From: Paragonimus westermani
Lineage: Eukaryota; Platyhelminthes; Trematoda; Plagiorchiida; Troglotrematidae
Direction of reading: 5' to 3'
Length of the DNA stretch: 64,000 nt
Assembly (NCBI GenBank): GCA_008508345.1
Contig: QNGE01000280.1
Location: 188,662 to 252,661, forward strand
Position 1 is the stretch's first letter. The number at the start of each line of letters is the position of its first letter. The notes beneath the pieces were generated by a model. The model was given only the letters and a program-made list of their open reading frames with translations. It had not been told where the DNA came from and searched no databases. Made by a program: the position numbers and the translations under genes. Of this stretch, positions 1 through 12,440 are shown in pieces.

Positions 1-2100
1 GAGTGGGCTCAGAAATCTTGGAACAGAAAGGGTATGTCCGTGTAGACAATATAGTCTTTCAGGTAAACCTATTCAACAGGCTTTCGTTCAGGAGTTGTAC
101 AAGATCCGATGGTTCAGAAATATAGTGTCGATACTACTGAAACTTTTAATACAAGATCAAAAAGTGAATCAGGGCGTGCTCCAATACCGTCACTTAGGTA
201 GTTTAGTTAACAACAGCGACGTATGTTGCTAAACTTGCAAACGCAGGTAGTCTCGACTGTAGTAACGAGGGTTCGAAGGAACTGTGAGTTCTTATCGATA
301 CTAGGGCCAGGATCAGCGATATTCATCAACTTTGGCCCGGCTAACACTTCTGCAAAATGAAGTCTCCTCAGGGATTTTTATGGTGTTTGGTTATCACTGG
401 TTTTAGTTTAGGGTAGCAATTTTAGTTTACATTTACACATGCTGAAGTCCTATGGCAGTTTATTGGGACCACTTTGGTTGCAGATCACTATCTTTTCGTA
501 TGTCATTGAACAAAAGCTGATTTACAATAGCGCAGGTCATGTAGTTGGCGGTATTTAAAAACTCATCACATTTTTTCCTTTCACCGAATTCTTCTATACC
601 ACAGCCATTCGTGGCATTATTGAGAGATTCATCCTACTGACAATGATCTTGCTGGTACGAAAGATTGGTTGAGTCAATTTAGTTGTCAACAACTGCCTGA
701 AAACCTTCAAGATAGTATCACTCACGCCGGATACTTTACAGCTAGTCAGATGCTGTCAAAGGTGACTTCATGAATACACACAAGTCAGTCTAAACACAGC
801 TCTTGGTTGTTCTCATTGCACCGAATACTAAACAAAACCCCGGTTAGTTGCGATCATGTGGCATTTACCTTGGTATCTTCAAGAGCGTAGTCCAGATTAT
901 GCAATCAATATCACCTCTGAGGTCTTTCAATGGGATCGTCTCCCGCCATTTTTCTTTAGTAAGTCTTGGCGCAAGTTAGTTTTCATGTTTTGTTCTCCAA
1001 AGAAGATATTTCCGCGGTGGTCAGCACTACACCTTTCAGATTTGCTGAGCTAATTTCGTGTTGACTGGACAGGTAAGGTAAGCAATTATTCCAACGCTCA
1101 ATAAAATATCTCAGCACGGCGGTAATTTACTATCAAAGTCTACAGTGCATGAATGACGGACACCATCAGCTAAACTTTCATAACTGGCGCGAAAACATGG
1201 TTCGAAATTTGTCACAGGTGACATCAGCCAAACACGTAAAACTAGTCAGAAATACACAGGACGCTTAGCCGGAAATCTTTTGCAATGCGGTTTTGATTTT
1301 CGGTCCACAAAAGTAGGCGCACGAGTGGTGTGGGACCGACCGAATTGAACAACAAATAAATTGTCTTACTGAACGCCTTTTTTGTATATTATTTACATCC
1401 TTATGAGTTCATATCAAATTCTAACCGTTTCAATTGTTTACATGCACATTGCTGTGGACTGCTGTTTTCCCACGCGTAATTCGTCGATGAACTACCGCTC
1501 ATCAGTTTAATTATGAACATGTTCTAGAGTGCAGTATTTTCCTTGAGCGGTTTGAATGATAAACAATCAAGATCGTTGTAGGTAATCGTGTCCTCTACGA
1601 TGTTTTGTAAGCTTCTCAGAAGATCACACTTTGCAGAGCCGGGCCAACAGTTGATGAGGTACATTTACGTCTGTTTTAACTTTTCTGAGTGCCCTTACAA
1701 GAACAAACGTTCAAAGATACTTACTTGTAGTCAACTTTTATCAGAAGTTCACAATAGTCCACCCAAGCATGTCTGCCGCAATCCTTGTCATTTTTTCAAG
1801 TTTAACCTTCGCTATATACCTGAATATTTGATATTTGAGACTCATATACCGGTAAATACACGTTTTCTCAAACGATGCGGGTTGTCCGTTTTTACTCCGC
1901 GTACACATTCTCTGTGCATTTATGCTTCGGTATTGAAAGTCAAACAAGCCTAATATAAATTTAAACGTAGTTTCACAATGAATTCCTCCGGTAAACACCT
2001 GGAACGACAAAACAGATTGTATCCATTCGCCATCACCCTAACAGCCATGGGCCTGAATAGAAGCTACTGTAGCTTGAGCCGTCGCTCACCTCATCTTTGG
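1..2100. other. unassigned non-coding stretch
   Basis: I see no recognisable gene, RNA or repeat here. The longest open frames (121 aa at 1588-1953 plus, 89 aa at 1741-2010 minus) overlap each other on opposite strands and have no motif I recognise. Decayed repeats too old to read by eye are possible. Confidence 0.5.
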
Positions 2101-2109
2101 CGTGAAGAA

Positions 2110-3430
2110 ATGTTGCTGAAAAGAGTAGAACAGTAGTAGTAGCAGCAATAACAATGATGAGACAAAGAATTAGGCAGGAGCACTAGAAACGGCATAGATG
2201 CAGATACGCCGTTGACTGTAGCACACCGCCATCTCGGATATCGTTTTTAACCAGCAATCTGCGTGATTACAAGGACCCCATTCAGATAGTTGCTACCCAC
2301 TAACTCTGTTCACTGGAACAGTTGAAATCTTCATATCTCGTGACTAACAGGTTTCCATCAAGTGGTTATGGTCTCAGTGTATAATATTCGGTGTGGCAAA
2401 CGCTCAGCAATGCTTAATCCAACCGTCGCAGACTGTGTATCGCGGATAGGTGACCAAACGATAGCGCACTCTGGAATACGCGTCAGCGAACGGCTACATT
2501 GCTCACACGATCAGTCCAATCGATGGGCGTTAATTGGCGGAGACACAAGTAATCAAATACAGCAGGTCTGCTGGCATCTTTATTGTTAAACGACTACATT
2601 TTCGAGCCGTAGAACAAGACAGAGAGCACACAAGTATTATTTACTCTTCCTTCGGCGGTAGCCGAACGTCTTTGCGTCGTCACAGATGACGCGAGTTGGC
2701 AAAAGTAACATACGCCTTTTTGTCTTCAATTATATCTCATCAGCCGTGTTACAGGTTGCCGAGGTGGTGCAATCCATGTATGTGAAATTATCCACGGTCT
2801 CAGGCTGTAAAAAACAATGTATGAACAGGGATGCCTCAGCCTTGAAGCAGCACTTCTCACTTTGAAGGTGCACAGCGCATTCTATACAAACCAACTCGTC
2901 ACTTAACTTTTTTAGCATGGTCTGCGCGTCTTCTATGAAGTGAATAAGTGAAAAACTATCATTTGCATACTCCATGTGGGTCAACCTAGCGCCAGAATAA
3001 AGTTCAACACCAATCTTACTGGATACCTCAAGCACACCTTTTAGAATGTTGCTTATGATGACGTCAAAAAAGAAAAGGGAGAATGGACATTCTTGGCGAA
3101 CACTACTAAAAGTGATGAAAACCTGCGACAGTTGATCATAGCCTTTCACTCTGCCTGCGGAGTGAACAAAGACTGACCTCAGCAGATTCTTGTATTCCAA
3201 CGGCACTCTTTTGGAAAGGATGCATTTCCATAGAATGTTACGAGCGGCCGAATAGAACGCCGCTTTCAAGTCTGAAAAGCCACGACCATCGGCTGTTTAC
3301 AAAAGTGTCGATGCTTCAAGATCCATCGCAAGATGACCAACACACCCACAGCCGGACGGGAATCTCTCCTGTTCTTCACGTACCTGAAGCACATCCCTAA
3401 TCTACAATGAGTCACTTCATCCTATTTCCC
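2110..3430 (-). pseudogene. RTE-type LINE remnant, RT to C-terminus
   Basis: This is a decayed reverse transcriptase of an RTE-type non-LTR retrotransposon, read right to left. The finger/palm part near 3290-3400 keeps the pattern of a decayed RPGRGC box and a hydrophobic block ending in MVVAF. Motif A is FSDLKAAF at about 3280, motif B is SSVRQECPFSL near 3090, and motif C is EYANDSF near 2970, where the family normally has EYADD, so one catalytic Asp is Asn. After a stop near 2725 the RTE C-terminal region continues in other frames: a TFANSRHL..RRKDVRL block near 2680, then a VFDYLCLR...RVSNVAVR block near 2480. Reading ends near 2131-2175 in a run of short trinucleotides, as RTE 3' ends often do. 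The copy is 5' truncated, frameshifted and inactive. Confidence 0.8.
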
Positions 3431-3439
3431 ATCACTTTG

Positions 3440-6400
3440 TTCGTGCGTTTTAATAAGCCACATGAAGTACTGCGCACAATGCTCAAAACCACACAATGCA
3501 CAGAACTGTGCAAACGTCCAGCTAATCAACTAGATTTACGTATGCGTCTCAGAAGCTGAGACAAAATTGTTAATGGTTAGCAAGACTTTCTACCTCACCA
3601 AGATTCTCAGCTCTTTCAAGTGAGTTCAGACTGTTAGTGTTTTCTTCGCTAATGGCAGACTAAACAATATGTAACCAGTGATTCTCGAAGTTTAGAATCC
3701 TTTTGGCGCATGCTCCAACGGATACAAAACAGACAATTCACTTTTGGACACTAATGAGATGGTGTCCACATCACAGCGATGATTTTAGCATTTTTCTGTG
3801 AAAACTTACTACAACCCATCGGGTTGGCAATCATCCCCAAAAATCTTATTACTCTGGTTCAGCACAAGCGTATCATATGTCCATAGTATGATGCTGTATT
3901 CGTCCTGGGCATGCACACTTTTATATATAGAGGTACATTTGTTTGATGTGTTCTTCGGTAGCGACTGGCTGTAAACAGTCTTTTGGCAGCAAACAAGCCA
4001 ACGAAAACAACATCACGGCCACTTGTCGCTTGTATGCAGGCCGTAACGCCAGTGAACACTGTGTGGTTGAGTTACGGGCACTGTGTTGGAGCTAATAGAT
4101 GAGTGGTTAAAAGTAAACTAGACTGCTTTTCCTCACATATTTCGTTCACTTGGGAGGCACTTGTTTCAACGCCTACCGAAATTCACGTCTCAGGTAGCTG
4201 AGAATAAGACAGGGAAATGAATCAATAAATTTGGGAAACAAGAACTGAGGTCTTACTGTGTGACGCTCCTGTGGCAGCTCTGGGGATCCTAAAAACAGTC
4301 GTGTCGCTCCGTCTGTCAGTTTTGTAGGCATGATTCTGTGTACATAGTTCATACATAACAGGAGGCCTGTTACGAACGCAGTGCCATTTTCATGAATGTA
4401 GCAGCTAACTGCGTGCAGTGGATACTTGTCCTTTCTTAACGAATCATCTATTACTCCAGACTTCAAAGTCAGTTTGCCTAGAACCTCCCGATCGTTGTTC
4501 AAAGTACTTTTAAACGGCGCGCTTTTGAGTGTTATGAGTTGGGCATGCAATCTTCTCGCCTCCTCCTTTCATTTCGTTTACTGCTGTTGTTCCTGAACAA
4601 GGTTTTTGGTAGGAAATCAGTGAAGGTCAGTGCGCGGCTCACACGGACGCAGTAATGGTAATGAAGTAAGTTTCCACAAGATTTCTTTGTGGGCTAAGCG
4701 ATCGCTTCAAACTCCAACCTATGGTGTTTAGCTGGCATAAACACTAAATAGGTGTTTTCTTCCCCAGGTTATTTCCCACCTGCCAAATTAATCTAAAGAT
4801 TAAGCACAGTAAGACCAGATTTAACTTGCCAATTACGAACTGATGTGGTGTGCCTTGCATTGTACAACGTATTTGAGATCTCTTTTTCATATTTAGTTCG
4901 TTATGATAGTACGTGCTGAGCGCAAACCTCCTAAGTACCAGCACTGATTCACACAGGCAGCTCGGCAAATAAAAAAAACTCAAATTGGTTCCTATTGGCC
5001 CGAAGTGAGTTGTAAGCTAATAGAGGGATGGTGACCAGCGATCGTCTGACTTCTCAAAGATCGCGGCTACAACTGTGTTGTCCCGGTTGTTCGTTATGTA
5101 CGCACAATTCTGTGTGCTTCTGTTACAGGAGAGCTGGCACAACCCATATAGCACACTTCCCGCCGATATATGCCAGCATTCCGTGGGTTTCGCCGGGCTG
5201 TGAGCAAAATGTTAAAAACAAGTATCTGCTGAAATCACTATTTCGAAATCAAGAGCCCATCAGCTTCACTTTGAAATCTGCGTTGTTGTTTTCAGCACAT
5301 TTAGTGACTTTTGGCTAAACGAAATTTTGAATTTGGACATTTTTGTTATATAATCTGTCGCGCTCGCAATGGTAGGTGTTGTGGAAGTTTGAAGGTTCCA
5401 CTCTTATTCGAGAGCACGGTACTTATAAATGGTAATTTCGGATGATTATTTTATATTTGTTCTGACTCAAGTACTTAGGGAGATATTGAATTTGAAACAC
5501 ACCTATAAAACTTGTAGTATTATGATACGTGTCCAAATTATGTATCAGTTTACGAGGTCATATTCATGCTGTCTATTATGAACTGGCTAATAGGTGTGGC
5601 ATTACTGGAATGCCTGGAGGGGATACTGTATGTCTGTTATGCTTTTTCCCAAACACTTCCGGAGATAGGCCGTTTCTTACTCACCGTTGTATCTTTTCCT
5701 GTCATCTTCCATGTCTACTACAATTTCTAGTGAACTATATGTAAGAAATCGAGTTGGCGGTGAAGCAGATATGACTTGTTTGAGAAAGATTTGGTGGCGG
5801 AATATGTGGACTTGCCTAGTAGGTACTCGTATGGAAACAAGAAAATATTTTCTGTTATATTCTCGAATTTTTTAAATTAGTCAGGGGGTTTGGGAAGCTT
5901 CGGAAGTACTGAAAATGAATGGCGAAATTGATTTTAATGAAGTCAATTTTGGAGGGGCCAGAAAGCGCCGTTCACGGATTTTTTCCAATGTCCGCCGTTG
6001 CTCGCGATGGGCCGGCGCGGGGCCCTAGTCTCACTGTCCGCCAGCCTTTAACTCGCCGTTTGCCGCACGGGACTGGCGCAGGCCCCCTACCATTTTGCTA
6101 CTTGGAAGACTCAGCGTCACTTATTTTACTCGAGTAAATAATCACAAGCGGCAAATGTGTTTATTTATTCAAACCACCCATCTATCACATCGTTAATCAA
6201 GGCCGTTTAATGTGCATCTTCTCTATTGTCATTTAAAGCACACAAATACTCTAGTCACTTTTTTCTTGGTGCGCTTTTGAGTAATTCAACTGAGCTGCGG
6301 TCCACTTCTCGTTTTCTTTCTTTCTTCTCTTAGTTGCTGCCATTGGTTTCAGATTAGGCTAGAACAATCGATTATCACGTTCCGAAAGGTTGCTGGAAGT

Positions 6401-7400
6401 GTATGATTTGTTTCCAAACACCAACTTGTTCGATGACTGTTGGGATTACATTTCTAATGCTCCCTAGAGAAGACGTTTTAACTCAATCAGCACACAGCCA
6501 CATTTTAGGTGGGGCATTTTATAGGAGGTGGTTTTTTCACGGTAAATACGCCATAATCTGGAACACTACACATTTCTCTCCACTCCTCTACTCCAGCTGT
6601 ATATGTCAATGTCTACATTTTAATGTGTTACATTGTTGTACTGTTTTACTGCACCACTTTTTCATAAATTCTTATGCCTAGAGCAGTTTAACTTCAGATG
6701 CCGGTAATTTGCAGTGATATATTTCTGGGTGTCATCACATAACCACACAATGCTGATTACGTTCTGCAAAAGATGAAAGATCGCAGTTCAGCGTCAACTA
6801 TTTATCGAAAGTGGAAGAGGTTCATGCAGCGGATTAAGTGTTTTTGCCGCGGATAAACGTCAAGGTGGGATTAAAGGAACGGCTGTCTACATTTGGCTGA
6901 ACCGAATGTCTCATCTTCCAGTTTGATGTACGATTTCTATATCCCAATCTATTTCTATTCTAATATGCAATTCAAGCATTCAAGAAAAGATGCACCTAAA
7001 CGTGGTGGAATCGACCATTGCCAATGCACCCGTCTCTTCCTCCACCGAGTTACCATACGGAGTAGTGGGAAATGATCCACATGAAGATAATGAGGGAAGC
7101 TTCATTATAAACGTTCCCCGTAGGACCATCGTGCTCCATTGTTACCCCTCCCTGACGTACCGTTCAGCAGGACGTCGCTGAGTGGTTCCTACGAGGAAAC
7201 GTACTGAAACACAGACGAATGATACTGAAGTCTATGATATACTACTACCCCCATTTGCCAAAAGACGCCCCGAACACTGATGGGCTCCCCGAGAATTGGT
7301 GATGAAGTGGTCATAGGAAATGGAGCTTGTGTCTAGTTTGGTTTGATCCGCAGTTTGTGTGCTGTTCTCTGCCGGTCTTCCGAAATTGCTTGCAATGAAT
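3440..7400. other. unassigned stretch
   Basis: No feature could be supported. A 125-aa minus frame at 4173-4550 and several plus frames of 60-96 aa (5028, 5529, 5919, 6403, 6893) show no domain I know. The left part may hold more of the RTE 5' region, and the last 500 bases may hold the decayed N-terminus of the transposase that follows, but I could not follow either. Confidence 0.4.
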
Positions 7401-7404
7401 TGTC

Positions 7405-8470
7405 ACCATAGTGGAACGTAGAGGGCATGCAACCATACAATTCCATTAACACACAGTCATGGTCAATCCTGTGCAGGGCTATATGACCCTTTGTGTCAGC
7501 ACCATTCGTGGCTGGTGTTTACAGAGGACCAGTGATGCCTTCCGACGTTCAAGCGTACATGCGGCGATGCATTGATTAAATGAATGCTATTTACCGCGAA
7601 GGGCTGGTCATTCCAAGGGCCATTGCAAGCACCTCTGTGGTTATTTCAAGCGTTATATGTAGTACCCCAGCTCGTTGCTTCATCAGACAATGCAAATGTC
7701 ATTCTGATTATTTCCATTGTGACCACTGCATTCAGCGTGGTGTGTTGATAGCACACAGGCTTACCCTCCTTAACTGTGACTGCCAAAACAGAGCAGTTGA
7801 AAGTTTTCTTTCCCAGACCGACGTGCACCGTCACACCAGCGATTCCCCATTCCTTTTTCTACTCTTGGATACGATCCAGAGATTCCCGCATGGCTTTTTG
7901 CACCTAGTTTGCCTAGATGTAACAAAGCGTTTGATCGATCTTTGGATATCTTCATCGCGTAATGCCGGACACCGCCTTAGTCCTACTTCTATTCGTGTAA
8001 TATGTGACCAAATAAAGAAGGTGCATACGCACACACCGGTTGATTTTAAAAGACTGTGCCGCCCGATAACGGCGCTTGAACGCTGGGAATTAACGGGATT
8101 CAGACAGTTGTTGCTCTCTCTTGGTCCCGTTTTACTGCATGGGTTACTGGATTCTGATAAGTATGAACACTTTATGGGACTGTCCGTTTGTATGTACATC
8201 TTATGTCACCCTTTGCTGATACCCAACTATGTTTCCTTCGTTAGATATTTACTGATTATTTCTGACCTTTATGGCCGTCATAAGAATGTTTACAAAGTGC
8301 CACCATTCTTCAATCATTACCCCAATTCCAACGATCTGCTTATCCATCTCGTTACTGCCCCTTCCCCTAACACTTATAATAATTCCATCACCACTATTAC
8401 TAAAAAAATGGTTCGGTATTCCTCATACAGATGGCTGTATCCTTGTACCTGTTTTACATATTTTCAATAA
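7405..8470 (+). pseudogene. CACTA/EnSpm-like TNP2 transposase fragment
   Basis: A 296-aa open frame (7580-8470), extended upstream in the same frame through two stops, resembles the C-terminal half of TNP2-like transposases of metazoan CACTA/EnSpm elements. Supporting blocks in order are PFVAGVYRGP near 7500, VICSTPARCFIRQCK near 7650, a CxCHSDYFHCDHC cysteine-histidine cluster near 7700, HLVCLDVTKRLIDLW near 7900, PITALERWELTGFRQLLL near 8070 and a YxHFMGLSVCMYILCHPL block near 8180. Such proteins cut and paste the element DNA in the nucleus. CACTA elements are known in schistosomes (SmTRC1). I saw no terminal inverted repeats, and stops upstream of 7580 make it a remnant. The family call rests on remembered block patterns, not on a search. 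Confidence 0.6.
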
Positions 8471-8474
8471 ATAG

Positions 8475-9510
8475 GTACGGGTTATTTCAACGGTTCTCTC
8501 AGACTTCTCGTATTCAATGGGTGCACACAAACAGAGCAACATAAGGAACTCATTTTAATCTGTTTCTCCCGCGGATGTACCTCATTTTGCATTTTAAATC
8601 TTTTGACACCATCGCTATTGTTCGCAGTGACTGGATGATTACCGAAAGGTCCGTCAGATGGCCTTCATTTAGAGGTGGAAGCATGTATAGACGTATGTTG
8701 TTGAACGTCGTACCCTTACCAGAATAAAGTTTAATTGTATATTTGCTTGTCCACTCTAGAAGCTACAGCTAACTCTTTGTTATATTTTCAGACATGTTCA
8801 AAGATATTTCCATTCATAAAACTGATGATATAAGATTTGTTTCTGAACCATGCCGCCTACTTTCAGTTTAATGCTGGTTGAAGCAGTCGTCCGACTGTTC
8901 GTCAGGATAGGCATTCCAGCTTTCTGGCGGACGAGGATGAAGCACGTAAAATTTTTCAGGTCATATTTCAACGAAAATTAAATTGAAGTATGAAACATTT
9001 TCAGCTGTGGACCAAGTTGCAATTTTTGCGATATTTTTGACAAGATGTTGCCTTCCAGCAGACTCTTTATTTTTCTGTGTTCCCATGTATCCACATCTAC
9101 CTGCTGAGTGGACCGTGAACGTATCCAGTGTGAAGGACTGCTTTTACCATTAAAGAACAGTTATGTATTTTACCCAGTAATACACACCTGGAAATTTGTC
9201 CGTAAAATAAATCTTACCTAATTGCATTCTTTTTTCTTGAGCAACAAAACAATGCTTGCGCTAATGAACACTTTTATTTTCCGATGCATCAGGATGTTGA
9301 GTTCGATTATTAAAGCGTGGGCATAGTGCGCAGGTCGTGGATTACGCAGCCAGGGTTTGCGCTCTGGCCGGGATTGCCATCCACGAAGCATCACAAGTTG
9401 TTCTTGGGTTGAATGACAACACCCACTGGTTCGAAGCTGTACAAAGTCAAGATGCATCGCGCAACATGTATGCGCTTTCGATTTTCCTAACATTTTCTAG
9501 ATGACTTGCA
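8475..9510. other. unassigned stretch between transposase and DUF4806-like fragment
   Basis: No clear coding signal. A 91-aa minus frame at 9218-9493 has no motif I recognise. If the transposase and the following fragment belong to one DNA transposon, this is its internal spacer. Confidence 0.35.
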
Positions 9511-9511
9511 A

Positions 9512-10575
9512 CTGGCCTACAGATACCAACGAATACTGGAACAATTGTCAGACATACCATCGTCTGACACCACGGATATAATGGATCGCGGTAGCAAACG
9601 TAAGAGGTACAGTGAAATCGCATTACGTCACACTTGCAGACAACCTATCGTTCGTTCTGACTTCATGTATGAAGTGGAATAGAAACGAAAATCTCCAGTG
9701 TACAGCGTCGATATCGACTATTCTCCACTACCACCACAGTTGGAGAATATGTCCCATGCATCTCCATCTCAACCACGATGGACACTGGGGTCATTGGAGA
9801 ACCTGCACTCTTTCTCCAGCCCTATTGCTTCCAGGTATGTCATCAGTAAAATGTCAATCAGTACGCATTTAGCTCCACCATCGTTAGTCCACCAGCAGCA
9901 CACAGTGAGGCAGTGTGCTAAAAACGCCACAGCCAAAGAAGTGAGAAAGTTAAAAGGTTAGTTTGTTCAATACAAAAAATCACCGTGTTCACCAGGTGTA
10001 ATTGAGAACTTAGTTTTCCAAAACATCCGAATCCGCAAGGAGGTACATGCCCTACGGCTGTAAGTGATTGCATTGCGATTCCAACATGCAGCTCCCGGTA
10101 CGTCATCCACTGCACACTTCCCCGTGCGATTCCCCATGCAGTCCATAGGGGACATGCAGCTGCTGAAAATGAAGCTGGAAGAAGCAGAAATATATACCCA
10201 GCTTGTATGTTTGACTTTTCCGATTCACAGCAAGCAGATGACCTTTCTCAGCAGTGTCAGCGGCACATCCATGGGTGAATGCACTCGTAATGTTATGAGA
10301 ACACTACTGACGGATGAAGTGGCGAAAACTATAAAAATGGAGAGGAGTGAACAATCGCATCACCATTGCCTCCTCGCCGTTGGCCGCAGCCATCGTTGGT
10401 ATGTTCGATCACCATAAATCACCACTTGTTAAATGTAAAATCCATCATGAAGAGGGCTTACCCCGGCGTTTTGCACGTCGACGTCAAGGGAACCATTCAA
10501 AGATGGATTCAGAGGGCCAGATTGCGGGCAACGAAAGAAGCCGACGATCTCGTTACCGACATTTTTGCACTGTGA
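9512..10575 (+). pseudogene. DUF4806-like protein fragment, likely transposon partner gene
   Basis: One frame stays readable from about 9512 to 10417, broken only by stops near 9679, 9959 and 10061. It has a basic stretch (GSKRKRY near 9585), a proline/serine-rich middle and then a block typical of DUF4806 proteins: MQLLKMKLEEAEIYTQLV near 10160, FLSSVSGTSMGECTRNVMR near 10235 and LLTDEVAKTI near 10310. Two frameshifts follow, with IASSPLAAAIVGMF near 10365 and then VDVKGTIQRWIQRAR near 10480-10530, which matches the family's end. DUF4806 proteins have no settled function. They often turn up next to TNP2-like transposases in animal genomes, and here the transposase lies 1 kb upstream on the same strand. 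It is a pseudogene. Confidence 0.5.
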
Positions 10576-10812
10576 TTATAATTACGTACTCGTCAAAGTT
10601 AAACAGATGTTGCTGTAAAAATTGCGCTTAATATAACTTATGAATATTTATGTGCCTTCTACATCGTTTCTCGTAAATTGGAACATTGCGTCGTCGTTAT
10701 TGTGCAAAATTAGATTTCCGTTTAACGCTACTGAGCTCCGTAGGAAAACAAATAATGGGTGGCATATGAAAGATCGCTTAATGTGGCTGCGTGCACTTTT
10801 TCTCCCACCTTT

Positions 10813-10915
10813 CCCTGAGTGTTCCCAAAGTGTTTAGTTAGAACACGCAAGGATCACTTGGGGAACGCTCAGGGAACTCTCAGGGAACGCTCAGGGAACA
10901 CTCAAGGAACGGTCG
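10813..10915. repeat. 11-bp tandem repeat with inverted partner
   Basis: Five head-to-tail copies of an 11-base unit close to GGGAACGCTCA fill 10861-10915 (variable at two or three positions, the fifth copy most diverged). About 35 bases upstream, TCCCTGAGTGTTCCC (10812-10826) is the reverse complement of a repeat junction, so the RNA or single strand could fold into a hairpin. I know of no function. Confidence 0.85.
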
Positions 10916-10919
10916 TGCT

Positions 10920-12440
10920 ACTAGGGTGCAAAGTGATAACCCGAAGACATTTTGCTTAAGTTGTCTGATACATTTATATATAGAATACTAGGATGTGATG
11001 AATATTTTCAATCAAAAACTTACTTTTCATTGGGTATCTCTTGTAAGCATACTAAGTAAATACCGGCAACATCGTTTGAAGGACTGCTAAAAAACAGTTT
11101 GCTCAGGTCATCTGGATATTGCTTCAAATATTATACTCTATAATCATTTGAATACTTGTTGTTTTGGGCTGGACATATTCCATGTTACAACATGAACCCA
11201 GATGCATCTACTAGGGAAAACACGGTTTAACTCTCGACTTCCAAGCATGGCTCCTGCTCCACCGGCTGTGCTCCCAATCAAGTAATTTCTGTGGATATAT
11301 ACAAAAACAAAGAATGGCTAACTTCTTGCGAAGCTCATATTTGGTTGCTGAGCATATGGTTGGTAGGGACGTTACGCTACTACATGGTCTTAAAGCTTCA
11401 CCACCGGCTACGCAAGAACGAACAACACACTGATTGGGTGTTTCATCCGATGCAGTTAAAACACGTGAATTATCATCTTTATACTTGTTCGGCATCTTTT
11501 ATCTATTCAACGTTTATTCACGTGGGTATCAAATTCGTACAGTTATAAAGGCTCTAGGGCATCACGTTATAGTTTCACAATTGGACAGCTAAAACAAAAT
11601 TAAGTCATATTCCAGCGATTGATATACTGGTTTGGAGCCGAAAGTCCAAGGTTCCGGGATCTGATTGATTTGTCATCTCGGACAATAAGCGAACCTTCGT
11701 TGATTTGAAAAATGTACAAATGATCAAAACGATCACGGGTCACTTATTGCGCGGGTAAATGGAAGTTTCACCGAAATTTATGTTGTCAATGTAAACTTAT
11801 CCCACTGTTCACTCCGTGCTATACCCATCGATTTTTGTACACAGCTATCAGTGTCCGTTTCAGCCTAACTTTTCGCCTGGTGCTGTAATTGTTCATGTTC
11901 AGTTTCTAGGAGGAGGCGGCTTTGCACGGAAATTATCCGGACTCTTGAATCAGTGAGTTTCTGAGGCCGCCTGGTGCTGAGGCGATAAGGGAATAAAGTC
12001 CTTACTTCCATGAGTGATAATGGGATCCAGTAAATGAAATACTGAGTTCACGCTATCAGTACTCTCAGAGCACAAACTCACGTTCACCGAAGATACACAC
12101 AAGTTTATCCTTCCATTGGAAAGCCATGCTAGAAGTGAAAAGTGCGTGGTTGATATGGATTTATGCTCCATAACCCGTACTTTCAGATACTGAAACTACA
12201 TTCTGTGTGAAGCAAATAAGTAGGAAAAAGATGACAGTAATTGCAAATATAGAGGAGAAATTGGCCATTTGAAATCTACGGTTGGCACAGTATTAACGAA
12301 GTTCGTTCAAACGAACCTCCCACTACAAGTCTGGAGAGACAGGTGACCAGTGCCCATTAAATTTTCTTTCACACTCTGTCACACTATCATGAGATATTGC
12401 AAACGTTGAAGTATGCTCCAACTGTTCGTAACAGGACATG
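10920..12440. other. unassigned stretch
   Basis: AT-rich and without recognisable coding blocks. The part right of about 12100 may contain the last, unreadable residues of the CR1-type LINE that lies to its right on the minus strand. Confidence 0.35.

Noticed and set aside
4173..4550. A 125-aa minus-strand frame as a possible host exon
   Set aside because: It has no splice-site context, domain or conserved pattern that I could recognise. A frame this long can occur by chance.
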